Source: Mycolicibacterium rufum (GTDB taxonomy: Bacteria > Actinomycetota > Actinomycetes > Mycobacteriales > Mycobacteriaceae). Taken from it: a stretch of DNA of 64,000 bases. The position numbers were made by a program, and so were the translations under genes. Shown piece after piece: positions 40,651 through 49,757 of the stretch; the stretch's first letter is position 1; each line of letters opens with the position of its first letter. Where the stretch lies: the NCBI RefSeq assembly GCF_022374875.2, contig NZ_CP092427.2, positions 4,030,001-4,094,000 on the forward strand. Direction: 5' to 3'. The notes beneath the pieces were generated by a model. It saw only the letters and a program-made list of their open reading frames with translations. It was not told the DNA's origin and ran no database searches.

Positions 40651-42915
40651 GTGGTGGATCGTGTGGGCCGGGTCAAGCTGACCAACCCGGACAAGGTGCT
40701 GTACCCCGAGACGGGGACCACCAAGGCCGAGATCTTCGACTACTACGTCGAGGTGGCCGAGGCGATGCTGCCGCACATCGCCGGGCGCGCGGTGACACGC
40801 AAGCGCTGGCCGAACGGGGTCGCCGAGGGGTCGTTCTTCGAAAAGCAGTTGGCCTCCTCGGCGCCGGAGTGGCTCGACCGCGGCACGATCGCCCACAAGT
40901 CGGGCACCACCACCTACCCGCTGATCGACACCGTCGAGGGTCTGGCCTGGATCGCGCAGCAGGCCGCGCTGGAAGTGCATGTGCCGCAGTGGCGCTTCGT
41001 GGATCACCAGGTGGGCCCGGCGACCCGTGTCGTGTTCGACCTCGATCCCGGCGAGGGGGTGTCGATGCGCCAGCTCTGCGAGGTCGCGCACGAGGTGAGG
41101 GACCTGATCTCCGACATCGGGCTGAGCACCTTCCCGCTGACCAGTGGCAGCAAGGGCCTGCACCTGTACGTGCCGCTCGACGATCCGATCAGCTCGCGGG
41201 GTGCGTCGGTGCTCGCCAAACGGGTGGCGCTGCAACTGGAACAGACGATGCCCACGAGGGTCACCGCGACGATGACGAAGAGTCTGCGCGACGGCAAGGT
41301 CTTCCTCGACTGGAGTCAGAACAACGGGAACAAGACGACCATCGCCCCGTACTCGCTGCGCGGACGCGATCATCCGACGGTGGCCGCGCCCCGCACGTGG
41401 GAGGAGATCGGCGATCCCGACCTGCGGCACCTGACCTTCCACGAGGTCCTCGAACGGCTGGACCGCGACGGCGACCTGCTCGCCGAACTCGACGAGCCGT
41501 TACCGGTGCCGGACCGGTTGACCACCTACCGCGGCATGCGCGACAGCGCGAAGACGCCCGAGCCGGTTCCCCCCGAGGCGCCCCGGGTCGGCAACAACGA
41601 CGCGTTCGTCATCCAGGAGCATCACGCCCGCCGGCTGCACTACGACTTCCGGCTGGAGCGCGACGGGGTGCTGGTCAGTTGGGCGGTTCCGAAGAACCTC
41701 CCCGAGTCGCCGTCGGAGAACCGTCTCGCCGTGCACACCGAGGATCACCCGATGGAGTACCTGACATTCGCGGGGGAGATCCCGAAGGGCGAGTACGGCG
41801 GTGGCGAGGTCTTCATCTGGGACACCGGTACGTATGAGACCGAGAAGTTCAACGACAACCCACCCGACGGTCCGGACCGCGGTGGCGAGGTGATCGTCAC
41901 GCTGCACGGCGCCAAGGTGCAGGGCCGGTACGCGCTGATCCAGACCAACGGCAAGAACTGGCTCGCGCACCGGATGAAGGACCAGAGGCAGACGGCGTTC
42001 ACCGACCTGCTCCCGATGCTGACCACCGAGGGATCCGTCGAGCGACTCCCCAAGGCGCAGTGGGCTTTCGAGGGTAAATGGGACGGCTACCGGGTGCTCG
42101 TCGAGGCCGACCACGGAACCCTGGCCGTGCGGTCCCGCCGGGGTCGCGACGTTACCGCGGAGTATCCGCAATTCCAGGCGCTCGCTGCGGATCTCGCCGA
42201 CCACCACGTCATCCTCGACGGCGAGGCGGTGGCACTCGACGAGTCCGGCGTCCCCAGTTTCCGGGAGATGCAGAATCGCAAGCGGTCGACCCGCGTCGAG
42301 TTCTGGGCGTTCGACATCCTCCACCTCGACGGGCGATCCCTGCTGCGCGCCAAGTACTCCGACCGCAGGCGGCTGCTCGAGGCGCTCGCCGACCAGGGCG
42401 GGCTCATCGTGCCTGCGCAGATCGACGGTGACGGCCCCGACGCGCTCGCCTACGCCGAGGAGCAGCGCTGGGAGGGGGTGGTCGCGAAGAAGCGGGACTC
42501 GACCTATCAGCCCGGGCGCCGGTCCGCGGCGTGGATCAAGGACAAGCTGTGGAACACCCAGGAGGTGGTGATCGGCGGCTGGCGCGAGGGCAACGGCGGG
42601 CGCACCAGCGGGCTGGGCGCACTGCTGCTCGGTGTCCCCACCGAGGACGGGCTGCAGTTCGTCGGCCGGGTGGGAACCGGGTTCACCGAGAAGGAGCTGG
42701 CCTCGCTGCGCACGACGCTCGCACCGCTGCACACCGACGAATCACCCTTCGCGGCACCACTTCCCCGACAGGATGCGAAAGGGGTCACGTTCGTGCGGCC
42801 CGAGCTGGTCGGCGAGGTCCGCTACAGCGAGCGCACGGGTGACGACCGACTGCGCCAGGCGAGTTGGCGGGGTCTGCGGCCGGACAAGGAGCCCGACGAG
42901 GTCACCTGGGAGTGA
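40651..42915 (+). CDS. ligD: Multifunctional NHEJ ligase LigD (polymerase, phosphoesterase, ligase)
   Basis: The 754-residue protein has the mycobacterial POL-PE-LIG order. The primase-like polymerase (about 1-290) has the metal pair in FDLDPGEG, then TSGSKGLHLYVPL and LDWSQNN. The 3'-phosphoesterase (about 318-445) has EHHARRLHYDFRLERDG and HTEDHPMEYL. The ATP-dependent ligase (about 470-754) has the nucleotidyl lysine K476 in FEGKWDGYR, LDGEAV and VAKKRDSTY motifs. With Ku it repairs double-strand breaks. The GTG start lies 42 bases from the divergent kinase. All three catalytic centres look intact. Confidence 0.96.
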   Translation: MVDRVGRVKLTNPDKVLYPETGTTKAEIFDYYVEVAEAMLPHIAGRAVTRKRWPNGVAEGSFFEKQLASSAPEWLDRGTIAHKSGTTTYPLIDTVEGLAWIAQQAALEVHVPQWRFVDHQVGPATRVVFDLDPGEGVSMRQLCEVAHEVRDLISDIGLSTFPLTSGSKGLHLYVPLDDPISSRGASVLAKRVALQLEQTMPTRVTATMTKSLRDGKVFLDWSQNNGNKTTIAPYSLRGRDHPTVAAPRTWEEIGDPDLRHLTFHEVLERLDRDGDLLAELDEPLPVPDRLTTYRGMRDSAKTPEPVPPEAPRVGNNDAFVIQEHHARRLHYDFRLERDGVLVSWAVPKNLPESPSENRLAVHTEDHPMEYLTFAGEIPKGEYGGGEVFIWDTGTYETEKFNDNPPDGPDRGGEVIVTLHGAKVQGRYALIQTNGKNWLAHRMKDQRQTAFTDLLPMLTTEGSVERLPKAQWAFEGKWDGYRVLVEADHGTLAVRSRRGRDVTAEYPQFQALAADLADHHVILDGEAVALDESGVPSFREMQNRKRSTRVEFWAFDILHLDGRSLLRAKYSDRRRLLEALADQGGLIVPAQIDGDGPDALAYAEEQRWEGVVAKKRDSTYQPGRRSAAWIKDKLWNTQEVVIGGWREGNGGRTSGLGALLLGVPTEDGLQFVGRVGTGFTEKELASLRTTLAPLHTDESPFAAPLPRQDAKGVTFVRPELVGEVRYSERTGDDRLRQASWRGLRPDKEPDEVTWE

Positions 42916-42919
42916 TGCG

Positions 42920-44404
42920 TCACTGGCCGTAGAGGTGCAGCGCACGGGCAGCGGTGGTGGCGATGTCGCCGGCCAGGGCGACGATCGGCGGGCCGCCGGG
43001 TTGGTGGATCACGTTCGACAGCACGATCACATAGGTGTCGGACCCCGGATCCACCCACAGGGACGTCCCGGTGAAGCCGCCGTGACCGAAGCTCCCGACC
43101 GGGAAGACGGTGCCGCGGGGCCGCGACAGCGCGGTGTCGATGTCCCAGCCGAGGCCCCGGAGATCCTGTCCGGGGATGGCCGGATAGTGCACGGCGACAG
43201 CGTCTTCGGCGTTGGCCGCCGCGACCTGGCTCGCATCGTGACCGGGTTGCTGGGGCGTCGTCATCACCGTCGCGGTCTCCGGTGCCAGCGGGAACGCACT
43301 CGGCCTTCCGGCCAGCCGGTCGAGCAGGGCCTGCGCGTAGCGCCCGACGTCGTCGGCGGTGGAGAACACGCCGGCGCTGCCGGTCGCACCGCCCATCCGC
43401 CGCGCCGTCGGATCGTGGACGGTGCCGCGAAGCAGGAAGCCGTAATCCGGGTTCAGGCCCGGGGTGTCGCCGTCATGGGCGGTGGGCGCGATGCGCGGCA
43501 GCAGATCGGTGCTCCACGAGCCCACCGGACAGTCACCGGCCGCCTCTGCATTCGGGTCGGAAGCGATCGCCGCACCGCGAAGACGATGCGGGCCACAGGC
43601 TTTCGCAGCGGGCAGATACCGGGTGTCGCGCATGCCCAGCGGCGCGAACACGTGATCCTGGGCATAGGCGTCCACCGACTGACCGCTGAGCTTCTCGACG
43701 ATCGCGCCGAGGAGGATGAAGTTGATGTCGGAGTAGTGGAACAGCTGCCCCGGCTCGAACACCACCCACGCACCGAGCGCACGGTGGATGCCCTCGGCCT
43801 TGTCGGCCCGGTCCAGTCCCCACGGCCCGTCCAGACTCAGGTCACCGGCGATGCCCGACGTGTGGGTCAGCAGCATCCGCAACGTCACCCGGGCCCGCCG
43901 GGGGTCGTCCTGCGGATTGAAGTCCGGCAGGTAGACCTGCACCGGGTCGTCGATCCGCAGCCGGCCCTGCTCGGACAGCTGCAGGACGGCCGGCGCGGTG
44001 GCGAGGCTCTTGGTCAACGACGCCAGGTCGAACAGGGTGTCCTCGGTCATCGGCTCCGCCGGCGCCGGCGCGCCGTCCAGACCCGGTTCGCCCGCCAGCT
44101 TGCGGTCACCGAACGCCCTGCGGAACACGATCTTTCCCGCGTGCCCGATCTGGACCACCGCCCCGGGGAGTCGGTGTGCGGCGATCGCCTCGCTGACGAG
44201 GTCGGCGACCGGCGCGAGCTCGGGCGCGAGCTCCACCGGTAGCTGCGGGGCTGCCGGCGGGGCGGTGGTCACGGGTGCCGCGGCAGGGGTCGATGACGGG
44301 GTGGCCGCCGGGGGTGGCGCGGCCGGCGCGCAGGACGGCGCAGCGCTGAGGGTGAGCAGCATCGCTCCCACCACAGCGATCCGCGCATGGCGTGACCCCG
44401 GCAC
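42920..44404 (-). CDS. Beta-lactamase / penicillin-binding-protein-like serine hydrolase, exported
   Basis: This is a 494-residue class C-type serine hydrolase. The N-terminal hydrophobic segment with cysteine (LLTLSAAPSCAPAAPP) suggests export, though the lipobox is not canonical; a proline/alanine linker follows. Active-site motifs are SLTK (nucleophile serine and lysine), YSD in FHYSDINFILLG, and HGG in SFGHGGFTGTS. Such proteins are esterases or carboxypeptidases as often as beta-lactamases. It is convergent with ligD, four bases apart. Confidence 0.9.
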   Translation of the reverse strand: MPGSRHARIAVVGAMLLTLSAAPSCAPAAPPPAATPSSTPAAAPVTTAPPAAPQLPVELAPELAPVADLVSEAIAAHRLPGAVVQIGHAGKIVFRRAFGDRKLAGEPGLDGAPAPAEPMTEDTLFDLASLTKSLATAPAVLQLSEQGRLRIDDPVQVYLPDFNPQDDPRRARVTLRMLLTHTSGIAGDLSLDGPWGLDRADKAEGIHRALGAWVVFEPGQLFHYSDINFILLGAIVEKLSGQSVDAYAQDHVFAPLGMRDTRYLPAAKACGPHRLRGAAIASDPNAEAAGDCPVGSWSTDLLPRIAPTAHDGDTPGLNPDYGFLLRGTVHDPTARRMGGATGSAGVFSTADDVGRYAQALLDRLAGRPSAFPLAPETATVMTTPQQPGHDASQVAAANAEDAVAVHYPAIPGQDLRGLGWDIDTALSRPRGTVFPVGSFGHGGFTGTSLWVDPGSDTYVIVLSNVIHQPGGPPIVALAGDIATTAARALHLYGQ

Positions 44405-44447
44405 GTGGTCGACGGTAGCCGCAGCCCGCGGCGACGGCCGGAGGATC

Positions 44448-45101
44448 TCAGCGATGCGGTGTCGGCGAGATCATCGCGGTTCGAACCGACATCCCCACGT
44501 CCCGGTGGCGCAGCGTGGTGATGCGGCGGCCGGGCTGCACGGCCGGCTTGACCGGGGTGGTGTGCTGACCGAGGAACGCGGCGGTGGCGTCGATGTCGGC
44601 GACGACGTACGTGATGCCCCACAGCGTCGCAGGGCCGGTCCCCGCGGTGTCCGGCGAGCCGACGATCTCGACGACCACGTCGCCGAAGCGGAAGAAGATC
44701 TGCCGGATCGGTCGTCCGCCGATTTCGGCGTCACGGTGCCGTCGCGGCGCCACCCCGAGGGTCGCCAGCGCCCCGACCGTGCGGTCGAGGTCGGGCGACA
44801 TCAGGACGACGTGATCGATTGCGGTGACGCCGTTGGGATGGGTCGTCGGCGCGGGTGCGTCCTCCTGCGCGTTCGTGGTCGGGATGCCGTCCACGTCGCC
44901 TCGCGCGAAGTCGGCCGGCAGACCGCGCAGCGCCCACCCGAGGATGCCCGCGCCCTGCTTGCGGCCGACCAACCGGATGCGCACGCCGCCGATCCGGCAC
45001 ACGCCGTCGTCACCGTCGCCATCCGTATCGACACGAAAGCCGGCGCGCGTCCACGCCTCGGCGGGATCGGCGACCCGCAGCGACGCGATGCCCGGTGTCA
45101 T
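44448..45101 (-). CDS. VOC superfamily (glyoxalase-like) protein
   Basis: This is a 217-residue protein with two vicinal-oxygen-chelate half-domains. The first (about 1-75) is reduced. The second is clearer, with AIDHVVLMSPDLDRTVGALATLGV, RQIFFRFGDVVVEIVGSP and LWGITYVVADIDATAAFLG, where histidine and glutamate could bind a metal. The function is unknown; relatives are dioxygenases, isomerases or resistance proteins. It stands between the serine hydrolase and a divergent gene of unknown function. Confidence 0.8.
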   Translation of the reverse strand: MTPGIASLRVADPAEAWTRAGFRVDTDGDGDDGVCRIGGVRIRLVGRKQGAGILGWALRGLPADFARGDVDGIPTTNAQEDAPAPTTHPNGVTAIDHVVLMSPDLDRTVGALATLGVAPRRHRDAEIGGRPIRQIFFRFGDVVVEIVGSPDTAGTGPATLWGITYVVADIDATAAFLGQHTTPVKPAVQPGRRITTLRHRDVGMSVRTAMISPTPHR

Positions 45102-45151
45102 GGCGTCGCTCCGATCGGCGGCTGTCGGTGGCCGCGCCTAACTTCGGGGGA

Positions 45152-45799
45152 ATGAGAGACCGCGGTGTGGTCGCCGACGTCGTGCCGACGCCTGAGCTGC
45201 TCGATCGGATGCTGGCGCAGAAGCCACGCTGCTGGCCGTGGGCTGCCTACGCGTCGGTGCTGTTCCAGCACTGGGCGGCGCTCGAGGAACGCAAGGTGAT
45301 CCAGGTCCTCGGTGAGCCCGTCGGGCCGCCGACGGGGTGGCTGGAGTCCGGAGCGGAGGTCGCCGCCTTCGTCGCCCATCAGGTGCGCGCCGTCGACGCG
45401 ATCGTCATGGAGGCCGGTGCGTTCCTGCGCTCTCCGCTCTTCCTGGCGGTGTTCGGGGCGCCGGACGACGAGAGCACTGCTGACGCGGCGGGCATCGTGC
45501 GGGCCGGTCGGCGCCTGAGCGGCTACTACGCGCGGCTGCTCGAGGCCGCCGAGGAGTGCCGACGGCAGGCGGTGGCCGACGACGATGCGCCCCTGCTCGC
45601 CGACTGCATCCGGTTCGTCAACCAGCCCCTGCAGGACTTCAACGGCTACCTCAACGACGTCCTGGAACGGTTGGAGCACCAGCAGAAGCGGGCGGTGGCG
45701 GGCCGTCGTCCGCTGACGTTGCCGCCGCTGCCGTTGCCGGTCACCACCGACGACGGGGTGATCTGGTCGATCCTGGACCGCCTGCAGGTCGTCGACTGA
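45152..45799 (+). CDS. Conserved hypothetical protein, mainly helical
   Basis: This is a 215-residue soluble protein of predicted helical character. Recognisable stretches are PRCWPWAAYASVLFQHWAAL near 26-45, VGPPTGWLESGAEVAAFVAHQVRAV and DCIRFVNQPLQDFNGYLNDVLERLEHQQ. It has no signal peptide, metal motif or nucleotide motif. A GGGGGA ribosome site precedes the ATG directly. I do not recognise the family. Confidence 0.75.
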   Translation: MRDRGVVADVVPTPELLDRMLAQKPRCWPWAAYASVLFQHWAALEERKVIQVLGEPVGPPTGWLESGAEVAAFVAHQVRAVDAIVMEAGAFLRSPLFLAVFGAPDDESTADAAGIVRAGRRLSGYYARLLEAAEECRRQAVADDDAPLLADCIRFVNQPLQDFNGYLNDVLERLEHQQKRAVAGRRPLTLPPLPLPVTTDDGVIWSILDRLQVVD

Positions 45800-45833
45800 G
45801 CGGGGGTGCACGCGGGTGACCGCATCGGCCACG

Positions 45834-46289
45834 TCAGGCAAGCGCGCCCAGCGCCTGTTCCATCCCACGCGTGGCCAGCACATCGGCCAACTCGTTGTCC
45901 CCGACACCCGAGTGTCCCTTCACCCAGAACCACTCGACCCGATGCCGATCGCAGGCCAGTTGCAGCCGTTGCCACAGATCCACGTTCTTCACCGGCTGCT
46001 TGGCCGCGGTCATCCAACCGTTGCGTTGCCAGCCGAGGGCCCACTTGGTGATGCCGTTGCGGACGTACGTGCTGTCGGTGTAGAGGTGCACCGACATCGG
46101 CCGGGTGAGCGCCTCGAGCGCCATGATGGGCGCCGTCAGCTCCATGCGGTTGTTGCTCGTCTGGCCCGGTTCGCCGCCGCACATCTCGCGGACGTGCTCG
46201 CGGTGCCGCAGCACCGCGCCCCAGCCGCCCGGGCCCGGGTTGGGTCGGCACCCGCCGTCGGTGTGGATCACCACGGGCTCGTCGGTCAT
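45834..46289 (-). CDS. rnhA: Ribonuclease HI
   Basis: This is a 151-residue stand-alone RNase HI. The catalytic carboxylates are D11 (IHTDGGC), E50 (NNRMELTA), D72 (LYTDSTYV) and D136 (NELADVLA), with the flexible-loop histidine at H126 (KGHSG). The basic handle region [17 protein letters not shown] is present. It removes RNA from RNA-DNA hybrids. ATG at 46289 is chosen because homology starts there. M. tuberculosis lacks this short form and has only the RNase HI domain fused in Rv2228c. Confidence 0.95.
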   Translation of the reverse strand: MTDEPVVIHTDGGCRPNPGPGGWGAVLRHREHVREMCGGEPGQTSNNRMELTAPIMALEALTRPMSVHLYTDSTYVRNGITKWALGWQRNGWMTAAKQPVKNVDLWQRLQLACDRHRVEWFWVKGHSGVGDNELADVLATRGMEQALGALA

Positions 46290-46344
46290 GCGCCGAGGAT
46301 AGGCATCGCTGCGCGCGGGTGGCTCGCCGACTCGCCGTGACGGC

Positions 46345-46965
46345 TCAACGGTGCGGGGTGCCCGGCGTCTCGGCGCGTGCCCGGACCGCGGGCGCCACCC
46401 AGTCCCGCAGATAGGCGCGCAACCCGTCGCCCTGGCGGGCCGGCCCGCCGGGGTCGACGATGAAGGACTGCAGGGTCCGGAGCATGAACTCGACGAGCCC
46501 GTCCAGCTTCTCGCCATCGAAACCTGCTGCCGCCCAATCGATGTCGTAGCGCTGGAGAATGGATCGACCGAAGCCGATCGCGACCTCGGAGGTCACCCCC
46601 GCGGTGAACGCCGACGCCTTGCCGGGTTCGACGACCAACCGCAGATAGCGATCGTGGGTGAGCTGCTCGAGCGTGTAGGCGATTCCCTCGACGACGGCCT
46701 CCGTCGGATCGTCGATCGTGCCGAGCTGCGCGGCGAGCCGATCGAGGAACGCGTCGATCGAGGACAGGGCCGTGGCGCCCAGCAGTGCTTCCTGGGTGGG
46801 GAAGTAGCGGTACACCGTCTGTCGGGTGATGCCGAGCGACTGGGCAACCGTCGAGATCGTGACGGATCTGCCGTCGTCGATCGCCGTGCGTGCCGCGTCG
46901 AGGATGCGAGCCGCCGCCTCGTCGTCGTCGCGCGGGATGTCCCCCGACCACCCGTGCCTGCGCAT
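46345..46965 (-). CDS. TetR family transcriptional regulator
   Basis: This is a 206-residue repressor with an N-terminal helix-turn-helix: [46 protein letters not shown] helical ligand-binding domain follows. ATG at 46965 is preferred over a more upstream ATG at 47010 that lies inside the promoter palindrome. It is divergent from a Rieske oxygenase gene, and a palindrome overlapping that promoter is the likely operator, so it probably represses the oxygenase and itself. Confidence 0.9.
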   Translation of the reverse strand: MRRHGWSGDIPRDDDEAAARILDAARTAIDDGRSVTISTVAQSLGITRQTVYRYFPTQEALLGATALSSIDAFLDRLAAQLGTIDDPTEAVVEGIAYTLEQLTHDRYLRLVVEPGKASAFTAGVTSEVAIGFGRSILQRYDIDWAAAGFDGEKLDGLVEFMLRTLQSFIVDPGGPARQGDGLRAYLRDWVAPAVRARAETPGTPHR

Positions 46966-46998
46966 GTCGTCGATCGTCGCACGGCGTCCGGTCGGATC

Positions 46999-47029
46999 TT
47001 GACAATACATTCGAGTAGAGATGTATGGT
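46999..47029 (+). promoter_or_regulatory. Promoter with embedded TetR-type palindrome
   Basis: A perfect -35 TTGACA at 46999-47004 is followed by the palindrome ATACAT-N10-ATGTAT (47005-47026). A -10-like TATGGT lies at 47024-47029 with a 19-base spacer. The predicted start coincides with the ATG at 47036, so the oxygenase mRNA may be leaderless. A repressor on the palindrome would cover the whole promoter. Confidence 0.75.
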
Positions 47030-47035
47030 CAGGCC

Positions 47036-48199
47036 ATGACGCACCCACCGCCTGCCTGCGACGACGAAGCCCTGACGCACCGCGCACTCGAGCACGCACG
47101 CGCCGGCACGACCGACATGGCCCACCGCGAGCTGCGGGTGCCGCTGCACTACTACCGCGACTCCAAGATCACCGACGTGGAGGAGTCGCAGATCCTGCGC
47201 CGCGTTCCGCTGGCCATCGCCCCGTCCGCGCAATTGCCGCGGCCGAACGACTACCTCGTCCGGTCGGTGCTCGGCACCTCGCTGCTGGTCACCCGCGACC
47301 GCGCAGGTACCAGCCGAGTGCTGCTGAATTACTGCCGGCACCGGGGTGCGATGCCGGCCTGCGGTGCGGGCAATGCCTCACGCTTCGTCTGCCCCTACCA
47401 CGCGTGGACCTACAAGAACACCGGTGAGCTGTTCATGGTCCCGGGAAGAGCTGGCTTCGACTCGATGGACCTGAAAGACCACGGACTGGTCGAACTACCG
47501 TCGCAGGAGAAGTACGGGTTCATCTGGGCGGTCCTCACCGCCGGCGCGACGATCGACGTCGACGCGCATCTCGGCGGCGTCGGCGCCGAACTGGATCGGT
47601 GGGACTACCCCTCCTACGGGTACCACGCCGATCGCGAGTTCGCGTCCGACGTCTCCTGGAAGGGCGCGCTGGAGGCTTTCGCCGAGGGCTACCACTTCCC
47701 GTTCGTACACGGCGAGAGCCTGATCGGACAGAACACGCTGGCCAACACCGCGATCTACGACGAGTACGGAAGGCACCACCGCATCGGCTTCCCCTTCACC
47801 TGGATCACCAAGCTCGACACCGAGCCGGCCGCACCCCGGGAGCCCTCCGCGAACATGGGCGTCGTCTACTGGATCTATCCCAACCTGATCCTCGCCAACA
47901 GTCCTGTGGGCGTGGAGATCATCGACATCCTGCCCGCCGGCGAACCGACGCGCTGCACCGTCAAGCACAGCTGGATGGCGCGCGTCCCCGCGCAGAACGA
48001 CGACATGCGTGCCGCGTACGACGCCATCTACGACGGCGTGCACGCCGCGGTGCGCGACGAGGATTTCGCGATGCTGCCGCAGTGCGGACAGGGCGTCCGC
48101 CACGGCCAGCACGACCACATGATCATCGGGCGCAACGAGATCGCCGTTCAGCACATGATCAAGGTGTTCGCCGACGAACTCGGCGTCGCGCTGGCCTGA
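47036..48199 (+). CDS. Rieske non-heme iron oxygenase (second in window)
   Basis: This is a 387-residue oxygenase with Rieske ligands C100-x-H102 (YCRHRG) and C119-x2-H122 (CPYHAW). Its mononuclear-iron histidines are in EGYHFPFVHGE. It is only distantly similar to the Rieske protein at 556, with a different catalytic-domain sequence. No reductase or ferredoxin gene is adjacent. Control by the divergent TetR protein suggests that it is induced by its substrate, which is unknown. ATG at 47036 fits the predicted transcription start. Confidence 0.92.
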   Translation: MTHPPPACDDEALTHRALEHARAGTTDMAHRELRVPLHYYRDSKITDVEESQILRRVPLAIAPSAQLPRPNDYLVRSVLGTSLLVTRDRAGTSRVLLNYCRHRGAMPACGAGNASRFVCPYHAWTYKNTGELFMVPGRAGFDSMDLKDHGLVELPSQEKYGFIWAVLTAGATIDVDAHLGGVGAELDRWDYPSYGYHADREFASDVSWKGALEAFAEGYHFPFVHGESLIGQNTLANTAIYDEYGRHHRIGFPFTWITKLDTEPAAPREPSANMGVVYWIYPNLILANSPVGVEIIDILPAGEPTRCTVKHSWMARVPAQNDDMRAAYDAIYDGVHAAVRDEDFAMLPQCGQGVRHGQHDHMIIGRNEIAVQHMIKVFADELGVALA

Positions 48200-48204
48200 G
48201 CGCG

Positions 48205-48510
48205 TCAGTCGTCGTCGTCCTTCTTCTTGTCGTCCTTCTTGTCCTCGTCGTCGGACCGGTCCGAGTCCTTACCGGAACCCTTGTCGTCTCCGTCGTCCTT
48301 GTCGTCATCGCCGTCGCGATCCGACGTGTCGGAATCCTTGTCCGACGATGCCGCGACGAGTTCGAGCACCGCCCAGTGGCTCGGCGAGAGAAGCACCGAC
48401 CACTTGCCTTCCTCGCGGCCCAATTTCAGGACACCGTCGTCGAGCTCCCACACGGTGTCGTCGTCGTGCGTGGATTCCTGCCCGTCGCTGTACGTGAGTT
48501 TGAATGCCAT
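48205..48510 (-). CDS. Small protein with aspartate/lysine-rich low-complexity tail
   Basis: This is a 101-residue protein. The first 55 residues look folded (MAFKLTYSDGQESTHDDDTVWELDDGVLKL, then WSVLLSPSHWAVLEL). The last 45 are almost only Asp, Lys, Ser and Gly, ending in a DKKDDKKKDDDD-type run, probably disordered. The family is unknown to me. The tail could be a charged solubility or binding segment. It is convergent with the Rieske gene, five bases apart. Confidence 0.75.
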   Translation of the reverse strand: MAFKLTYSDGQESTHDDDTVWELDDGVLKLGREEGKWSVLLSPSHWAVLELVAASSDKDSDTSDRDGDDDKDDGDDKGSGKDSDRSDDEDKKDDKKKDDDD

Positions 48511-48539
48511 GGGCGCTGAATGCCCGAACGGCGTTGGAG

Positions 48540-49757
48540 TTAACCGCCCGATCTGCGTTGCAGCAGCGCCGAGACCGTCAGCACCCCGATACCCGCAAGG
48601 GCGAGCACCGCTCCGGCCGCGGCAGGAGCCGTGTAACCCAGGCCCGCGGAGATCACCAGGCCGCCCACCCAGGCGCCGCTGGCGTTGCCGATGTTCAGCG
48701 CCGAATGGTTCAGTGCCGCGGCGAGTGTCTGCGCACCGTGCGCGACATCCATTAGCCGGGTCTGCAGGGCCGGCCCGACCGACGATCCCGACGCGCCCAC
48801 CGCGAACAGCACGACCAGAGCGGTCCACGGGTTGTGCGCGGCGGCCACGAATACCGTCAGCGCCACCGCGAGCGCGCCCAGCGACAGATACAGCGCGCGC
48901 AGCACCGAACGGTCGGCCAACCGTCCGCCCGCCAGGTTGCCGCAGAACATGCCGAGACCGAACACCATGAGCGCCAACGGGATCAGCGGCCGCGGCAGGC
49001 CTGCGACATCGGTCATCGTCGTCGAGATGTAGGTGTAGACGGCGAACATGCCGCCGAAGCCGATCATGCCGACCAGCAGCGCCAGCCACACCTGCGGGCG
49101 GCGCAGTGCGCCCAACTCGGTGAGCGGACTCGTCGTCTGCATCGTGCGCAACTGCAGGGGAAGCCAGCACCACAGTGCGGTGAGCGTGACCGCGCCGATG
49201 GCGACCACGAGGCCGAAAGCGGCTCGCCAGCCCAGGGATTGACCCAGCCACGAAGCCATCGGCACGCCGAGCACGGTCGCGATGGTCAACCCGGACATCA
49301 CATGCGCGACCGCCTTGGCCCGGTTCTGCGGCCCCATCAGATGGGCGGCCGACAGCGCGGCCACCCCGAAGAACGCGCCGTGCGGCAGACCGGCCGCGAA
49401 GCGGGCGGCCATCAGCGTCTCGTAGGACGGCGCCAGCATGCTGGCCAGGTTGCCGAGGGTGAACACCGCGATCAGCCCGAGCAGTAGCGTGCGCCGCGCC
49501 ATCCGCGCCGTCAGCGCGGCGATGGCCGGGGCGCCCACCACCACGCCCAGTGCGTAGGCCGAGATGATGTGGCCGGCGCTGGGTTCGGAGATGTCGAAGC
49601 TGGCGGCGATGTCGGGAAGCAAGCCCATCGACACGAACTCGGTGGTGCCGATGCCGAAGCCGCCCAGCGCCAGCGCCACCACGGCGAGCCAGCGCACCAC
49701 GGGATCGGGGGCGACCACGGCCACCGGGCCGACGGGACGTTCCTGAGTGACGGTCAC
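48540..49757 (-). CDS. MFS transporter, DHA1 family (sugar-efflux/AraJ-like)
   Basis: This is a 405-residue twelve-helix major facilitator. It has the motif GGFGIGTTEFVSMGLLPDIA in helix 1 typical of the AraJ/SotB/Cmx branch, and LPHGAFFGVAALSAAHLMGPQNRAKAVA. It exports drugs, arabinose-like sugars or chloramphenicol in characterised relatives. The GTG start overlaps the stop of the aldolase-like gene by four bases, and a divergent ROK regulator suggests a sugar-related inducer. The substrate is unknown. Confidence 0.9.
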   Translation of the reverse strand: MTVTQERPVGPVAVVAPDPVVRWLAVVALALGGFGIGTTEFVSMGLLPDIAASFDISEPSAGHIISAYALGVVVGAPAIAALTARMARRTLLLGLIAVFTLGNLASMLAPSYETLMAARFAAGLPHGAFFGVAALSAAHLMGPQNRAKAVAHVMSGLTIATVLGVPMASWLGQSLGWRAAFGLVVAIGAVTLTALWCWLPLQLRTMQTTSPLTELGALRRPQVWLALLVGMIGFGGMFAVYTYISTTMTDVAGLPRPLIPLALMVFGLGMFCGNLAGGRLADRSVLRALYLSLGALAVALTVFVAAAHNPWTALVVLFAVGASGSSVGPALQTRLMDVAHGAQTLAAALNHSALNIGNASGAWVGGLVISAGLGYTAPAAAGAVLALAGIGVLTVSALLQRRSGG

